Shown: positions 6,102 to 8,970 of the stretch, piece by piece
How positions within the stretch are numbered: the stretch's first letter is position 1
Layout of the letters: each line of letters opens with the position of its first letter
Source: an uncultured Asticcacaulis sp.
Lineage (GTDB): Bacteria > Pseudomonadota > Alphaproteobacteria > Caulobacterales > Caulobacteraceae
Length of the DNA stretch: 8,970 bases
Assembly: GCA_946482045.1 (NCBI GenBank)
Contig: CAMLPZ010000170.1
Location: forward strand, 1-8,970
Reading direction: 5' to 3'
Program-made: the position numbers and the translations under genes
Notes under the pieces: generated by a model
The model's database searches: none
Told to the model about the DNA's origin: nothing
The model's input: only the letters and a program-made list of their open reading frames with translations

Positions 6102-7028
6102 TTATTGGCACGTACTCATGATCGGGCCGATCTCGTTCAGCGATGCGATCGAACCATCGCGAAGGTCGATGCCCCGCTCCTGCGCCACGCGCTCCAGCAT
6201 GACCCCTTGCGCGGCTTGAGGCCCGCTGAAGTCGTAGGCCGGATCAGCCTGGGCGTCCTTCAGCCGGACATATTCCGCCCCTTCGGCGTCGAGCGCGGCA
6301 AGGATCTGTGGCATCATTTCGCCCGTGAGCGCCCCGATATGGACCAGCAGCACGTGCGGAATGTCGCGGCCATAGGTCTTCTGCGACAAGGTACGTGCGC
6401 GTTTGATGGCGGCGGTCACGTCATCCATGTACTTTCCGCGCAAGGTCGCAGCCGACGCGGTATCGCCCTTGGCCAGGCAACGGGCATAGGCGTCGGTATA
6501 GGCCCAGTCGTTGAGCGCGATGGTCACATCGGCGACCTTATAACCCTTCTTCTCGACATAGCGCATGATCTCGCCATGCGTGGCATCGGTACCCGCGCTG
6601 AGGTTCGGAAAGCGCAGCCAGTGCCAGTCCTCCCGCCCCATCAACTTACTCAGGATGGGTTCGTTGCCGTCGATATCGGCCTTGAAGGCGTCGACCGGGT
6701 GCTGGGACGCGTTCATATGCGTAAAGCCGTGATTGCCCAGCGGATGCCCCGCCGCCCGCCACGATTCCAGGACACTGATGGACGACGGGTCCCATTCCAG
6801 GCTCTTGCCGTTGATGAAGCCCCAGGCTTCCGTGACACCGTGCGCCTTGAAAGCCGCAAGGAAGGTCTCGGTGACCTGCTGGCGCGTCACCCCCGGCGGC
6901 AGGGCGCCATGCACGGTCAGGTCGTCCACCGTGACGGCGACCTGGAATTTTTGCCTGTCTTCCGCGAAGGCGGCTCCGCAGGCGAACATCATTGCCAGAC
7001 CGGCGGCCAGGAAACGGGAAATGGTCAT
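6102..7028 (-). CDS. Secreted polysaccharide deacetylase-like protein (CE4/NodB fold)
   Basis: Protein of 308 residues related to the polysaccharide deacetylases, which remove acetyl groups from chitin-like or peptidoglycan sugars with a metal ion. A Sec signal peptide spans about 1-22 (hydrophobic, ending AAFA|ED). Motif 1 is VTVDDLTVHG (D35, D36), departing from the usual TFDDGP. The metal-binding HxxxH is present as NHGFTH (H100, H104). RFPNL (139-143) matches the R-F-P motif and H230 in VLLVHIGAL the late histidine. The start at 7028 is chosen because AGGAG is seven bases upstream and the signal peptide begins there; a longer frame to 7085 lacks support. It follows the other deacetylase by 16 bases, so the pair is probably one transcript. 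Exact substrate is unknown. Confidence 0.87.
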   Translation of the reverse strand: MTISRFLAAGLAMMFACGAAFAEDRQKFQVAVTVDDLTVHGALPPGVTRQQVTETFLAAFKAHGVTEAWGFINGKSLEWDPSSISVLESWRAAGHPLGNHGFTHMNASQHPVDAFKADIDGNEPILSKLMGREDWHWLRFPNLSAGTDATHGEIMRYVEKKGYKVADVTIALNDWAYTDAYARCLAKGDTASAATLRGKYMDDVTAAIKRARTLSQKTYGRDIPHVLLVHIGALTGEMMPQILAALDAEGAEYVRLKDAQADPAYDFSGPQAAQGVMLERVAQERGIDLRDGSIASLNEIGPIMSTCQ

Positions 7029-7044
7029 TTGTCTCTCCTGAGGT

Positions 7045-7863
7045 TCAAGGTGCTGCCCATTGGATGTGAACCACCTTGTAGCCACCCTCTTTCAGCGTCT
7101 TTAGCAACAGCGGCAGGGCGTCCGCCGTCGGACCGTTGGCGTCATGCAGCAGGATGATCCCGCCGCCCGACGCTTTGAGCCGGGAAACCAGCCGGTCCCG
7201 CAAGATTTCCGGCGTGTCGCCAGGTTGCCAGTCGTCGATTCCAAGATCCACCGACCAGACCGACATGCTGCGTGCCTTCAGGGCGTCCATCATGGTCGGT
7301 GTTTCGGCAAGAAACGGAAACCGATAAGCCGCCGGCGGCTGACCGAATACAGTCTTATAAGCCTCGACCGTCTTGTCGAGATCAGCCAGTTGCTCGCCCG
7401 GCGTCAGTTTTGAAAGGTCGGGGTGGGTATATGAGTGAATCCCGACCGAATGACCCTCGGCCGCTTCCTGCCGGGCAATGTCCGGATGGTCACGGAGGTT
7501 TTGCCCGACAGTAAAGAAGGTGGCCTTCACGCACTGGGCGGCAAGCGCATCAAGCACCCTAGGCGTCAACACCGGCGAAGGACCGTCGTCAAAGGTGAGG
7601 ACGACCTCGCCTGGTTTCAGCGGAAGCGGACCATGCTGCGCCGTTCCATAGGCCGCGTAGGTCCGCGGCAGCGTGATTGTGCGTTCCGTCCCCAGGGCAT
7701 CGGGTCCGCAATCGGCGCTCACCGGCGCCGGTACGCCGCCGGAACCCCGGTCACCGCCCGCACCGCCCGCGCAGGCGCCCAGGCTCAACAGCGCCGCCAC
7801 AAGGGCAAATGACCTCAGCCGGAGACCACGGCTATGGAACACATAATCAGACACAACATTCAC
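7045..7863 (-). CDS. CE4 polysaccharide (chitin) deacetylase lipoprotein
   Basis: A clear NodB-domain deacetylase. The N-terminus has arginines, a hydrophobic stretch and a lipobox LGAC with C31, so the protein should be a membrane-anchored lipoprotein. A Gly-rich linker follows (32-43). Motif 1 TFDDGPSP is at 90-97 (D92, D93), motif 2 HSYTH at 143-147 binds the metal, motif 3 YRFPF at 180-184, motif 4 IDDWQPG at 209-215 and motif 5 LLHDANG at 238-244 with H240. All catalytic residues are present. Length 272 is normal. The frame opens with GTG at 7863. GTG at 7854 is equally possible and has a better-placed GGGAG eight bases upstream. It is the first gene of the minus-strand cluster and lies 16 bases ahead of the second deacetylase. 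Chitin or chitooligosaccharide as substrate is inferred from the adjoining chitinase. Confidence 0.92.
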   Translation of the reverse strand: MNVVSDYVFHSRGLRLRSFALVAALLSLGACAGGAGGDRGSGGVPAPVSADCGPDALGTERTITLPRTYAAYGTAQHGPLPLKPGEVVLTFDDGPSPVLTPRVLDALAAQCVKATFFTVGQNLRDHPDIARQEAAEGHSVGIHSYTHPDLSKLTPGEQLADLDKTVEAYKTVFGQPPAAYRFPFLAETPTMMDALKARSMSVWSVDLGIDDWQPGDTPEILRDRLVSRLKASGGGIILLHDANGPTADALPLLLKTLKEGGYKVVHIQWAAP

Positions 7864-7992
7864 TCCCGGAGTTTTGATTTCTTATAAGTATGGACCGATG
7901 CGGCCGTGCCAGGGCTTTTGGCTGAAGCCTTCGGTGACGCCCACCCATTGACGAATTATCGTACAATATGTTGTTTTGTTTGCAAGCTTCAT

Positions 7993-8017
7993 ATAAAATA
8001 TCATTTTATTTATAAAT
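7993..8017. promoter_or_regulatory. AT-rich operator-like palindromes upstream of the deacetylase cluster
   Basis: ATAAAAT-ATC-ATTTTAT (7993-8009) is a perfect 7-bp inverted repeat with a 3-base spacer. It is followed directly by the self-complementary ATTTATAAAT (8008-8017). The site lies about 130-155 bases upstream of the first deacetylase start. It could be a regulator site, but AT-rich palindromes also arise by chance. Confidence 0.3.
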
Positions 8018-8169
8018 TTTCCCGTCAGCATCAAACAAGTTCAGTCCTCTGGAAGCCCGCCTCATCGCGCTGATACATGCCACGTTTTTACCATTGAACT
8101 TTATTTTTATATATGACAACTATCAAAGGCGGTGCAGCTATTTGCGATAACGCACTGCGCGAACCAGGA

Positions 8170-8192
8170 AACGGCTGCATTGATCAGCCGTT
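8170..8192 (+). promoter_or_regulatory. Stem-loop ahead of the lipoprotein start
   Basis: AACGGCTG (8170-8177) and CAGCCGTT (8185-8192) form a perfect 8-bp stem with a 7-base loop (CATTGAT), 23 bases upstream of the ATG at 8216. It could be an operator or a leader hairpin. No T-run follows, so it is not a typical terminator. Confidence 0.4.
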
Positions 8193-8215
8193 CAAAGCAC
8201 GAACGGGAAGAAACA

Positions 8216-8338
8216 ATGAAACACGGATTCGACGCCAATCGCCGTAAACTTCTGCTGGCGGCAGGTGCGTCCCTGATACCTCTGGGACTGGCCGGCTGTG
8301 GCGGCGGCGGAAGCGGCGGCCACAGGCAGCGCCGTTAG
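8216..8338 (+). pseudogene. Truncated lipoprotein: signal peptide only
   Basis: ATG at 8216 has a good GGAAG ribosome site six to seven bases upstream. It encodes MKHGFDANRRKLLLAAGASL, then a lipobox LAGC and a GGGGSGG linker, the usual start of an exported lipoprotein with a Tat-like double arginine. After the linker the frame leaves any protein-like sequence and stops at TAG 8336 (tail HRQRR), because from about 8319 the DNA is an inverted piece of the chitinase 5' end. The product would have 40 residues with no functional domain. The mature part of the original protein is not seen further right. It could be expressed as a small lipopeptide, but a broken gene is more likely. Confidence 0.65.
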
Positions 8339-8414
8339 GGGCGCCAGGCAAAGGGTGGAAAGAAGTGTCGTGCGCGCGCCCACGTCGTGCTTCCTCGTTT
8401 TGATTGTCGTTCCT
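8319..8414 (-). pseudogene. 5' fragment of a GH18 chitinase gene (signal peptide region)
   Basis: About 95 bases align with the start and ribosome-site region of the intact chitinase (5951-6044) at roughly 85 per cent by eye, with small indels upstream of the start codon. The encoded segment GARTTLLSTLCLAPLTALPV matches GARKALLSTLCLGALMALPV of the intact enzyme, but the ATG has become GTG (8383-8381). After about 24 codons the frame runs into antisense lipoprotein DNA. It is on the same strand as the intact gene and as the 3' fragments at 1331-1550. Confidence 0.82.
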
Positions 8415-8757
8415 GGCAAGCAGGAGGAACCACTGGGGTGATGGGCGCCGTTTGATGAGGGGGTACGACGCCCATCTGTGCCGCAGGGGATGCGGCCCGG
8501 CCAATTCTGTACTCCGATCATGACTTTTCAAAAGCGGGTGTGCGTCAAATCCGTCATACCGCAATATTTCCATCAATACGTCCAGAACTACACACAGGCC
8601 ATGCCTTCACCGCATTTGTTTTACTGTGTCACGCCTGAAGTACAGACAACAAACCTGAAGTAATCCGGTCTCACTGTCGCCAACCGCATCCTTAGAACTG
8701 GCCCCTGCCCGCCCGGATGATCGGCATCCCGGCGGCATCCAGCTTTCCGGATCCCCG
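8415..8757. other. Intergenic region before the autotransporter-like gene
   Basis: About 340 bases with no supported gene. The left part holds two hairpins (8440-8476 and 8480-8496). The rest shows no recognised coding signature, and short open frames here have no family features. The promoter of the gene at 8758 should lie within it, but I cannot place it. Confidence 0.6.
8440..8496. repeat. Two consecutive stem-loops
   Basis: GATGGGCG (8440-8447) pairs with CGCCCATC (8469-8476) across a 21-base loop. GCCGCA (8480-8485) pairs with TGCGGC (8491-8496) across 5 bases. Both stems are perfect. No T-tract follows either one, so a Rho-independent terminator is not supported. They may be remnants of the terminator or control region of a lost gene. 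Confidence 0.35.
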
Positions 8758-8970
8758 ATGCGCAGACATGCTCTCCTTGCGGCCGCCTCCGCCCTTGTCC
8801 TGGCCCATGCGCCGCAGTCCCTGGCCGCGACGACGATTTCGACGGCGACGACCGCGCCAGTGACGACCAGCACCGCCGGCGACACCACCGTCACCAGCGA
8901 CGGCTCGATTACGCTGACCAGCGGCAGCGCCATCACGCTCGACAGCGACAACCTGCTCAGCTTCAACGGC
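8758..8970 (+). CDS. Secreted autotransporter-like protein, N-terminal part (runs off the right edge)
   Basis: The frame is open to the window edge (71 codons). Residues 1-23 are a Sec signal peptide (basic start MRRHALLAAASALVL, cleavage after SLA). The mature part is rich in Thr, Ser, Gly and Asp with repeating short strands (TTVTSDGSITLTSGSAITLD), as in passenger domains of type V autotransporters and other beta-helix proteins of Caulobacteraceae. Those often begin with a similar AATTI-S-TATT-PV-TSTAGD segment. The barrel domain cannot be seen. ATG 8758 is the only plausible start in frame; its ribosome site is weak. It could alternatively be another surface beta-helix adhesin. Confidence 0.75.
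   Translation, partial: MRRHALLAAASALVLAHAPQSLAATTISTATTAPVTTSTAGDTTVTSDGSITLTSGSAITLDSDNLLSFNG

Larger units (their letters stand above)
7864..8215. other. AT-rich divergent intergenic region
   Basis: About 350 bases between the minus-strand deacetylase cluster and the plus-strand lipoprotein start. No gene is supported. Bases 7955-8030 and 8080-8125 are very AT-rich and probably carry the divergent promoters. Palindromes at 7993-8009 and 8170-8192 are listed separately. No clear -35/-10 pair could be fixed for either direction. Confidence 0.6.

Noticed and set aside
6057..7157. A 366-codon plus-strand frame across the second deacetylase
   Set aside because: Antisense shadow. The minus strand carries a signal peptide, a good ribosome site and NodB-type motifs.
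8112..8120. TATGACAAC, the same 9-mer as the left half of the NagR-like site at 801-809
   Set aside because: The second half-site is absent (TATCAAAG follows), so it does not form an operator-like palindrome. Probably chance.
8607..8966. A 119-codon minus-strand frame opposite the autotransporter-like gene
   Set aside because: Its Val/Ala-rich content is the complement of the Thr/Ser-rich repeats on the plus strand. No ribosome site or domain was seen.
1..8970. CRISPR array, tRNA, rRNA or prophage genes
   Set aside because: No regularly spaced repeats, cloverleaf-like sequence, conserved rRNA blocks or phage-type proteins were seen on either strand.

Overview
The window looks like chromosomal DNA of an alphaproteobacterium of the Caulobacteraceae, with Asticcacaulis, Caulobacter or Brevundimonas as the best guesses. 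Three things point there: a TonB-dependent receptor of the Xanthomonas/Caulobacter carbohydrate type, an autotransporter start of the kind common in that family, and GC-rich coding sequence broken by short, very AT-rich intergenic stretches. This placement is inference from protein style, not from a marker gene.

Layout. (1) 1-640, minus: the first 213 codons of a TonB-dependent outer-membrane receptor. Its upstream region (641 to about 1330) has no gene but holds a candidate LacI-type operator inside a promoter, plus several palindromes. (2) 1331-1550: fragments of the 3' end of a GH18 chitinase gene. (3) 1660-4023, plus: a Tat-exported epoxide hydrolase and an AlkZ-like DNA glycosylase, three bases apart. 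(4) 4026-7863, minus: a CE4 deacetylase lipoprotein, a second CE4-like deacetylase, an intact GH18 chitinase and an AraC-type regulator, in transcription order. (5) 7864-8215: an AT-rich divergent intergenic region. (6) 8216-8414: a lipoprotein signal sequence cut short and joined to an inverted, decayed copy of the chitinase 5' end. (7) 8758-8970, plus: the start of a secreted, autotransporter-like protein.

Two functional themes stand out. The minus-strand genes form a chitin or chitooligosaccharide locus: an exported chitinase, two exported deacetylases and an outer-membrane transporter. Two candidate operators fit GlcNAc-type regulation. A near match to the LacI-family NagR box lies in the receptor promoter, and a TGGT-N4-ACCA palindrome of the GntR/HutC (DasR/NagQ) type lies just upstream of the chitinase. 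The second theme is the epoxide hydrolase and AlkZ-like glycosylase pair. It could act as a two-layer defence against DNA-reactive epoxides or alkylators, with hydrolysis outside the cytoplasm and base excision inside.

A third signal is structural. Fragments of a chitinase paralogue lie on both sides of the 6.7 kb block, 3' pieces on the left and a 5' piece on the right, all on the same strand as the intact gene. This suggests past duplication, insertion and deletion around the locus.
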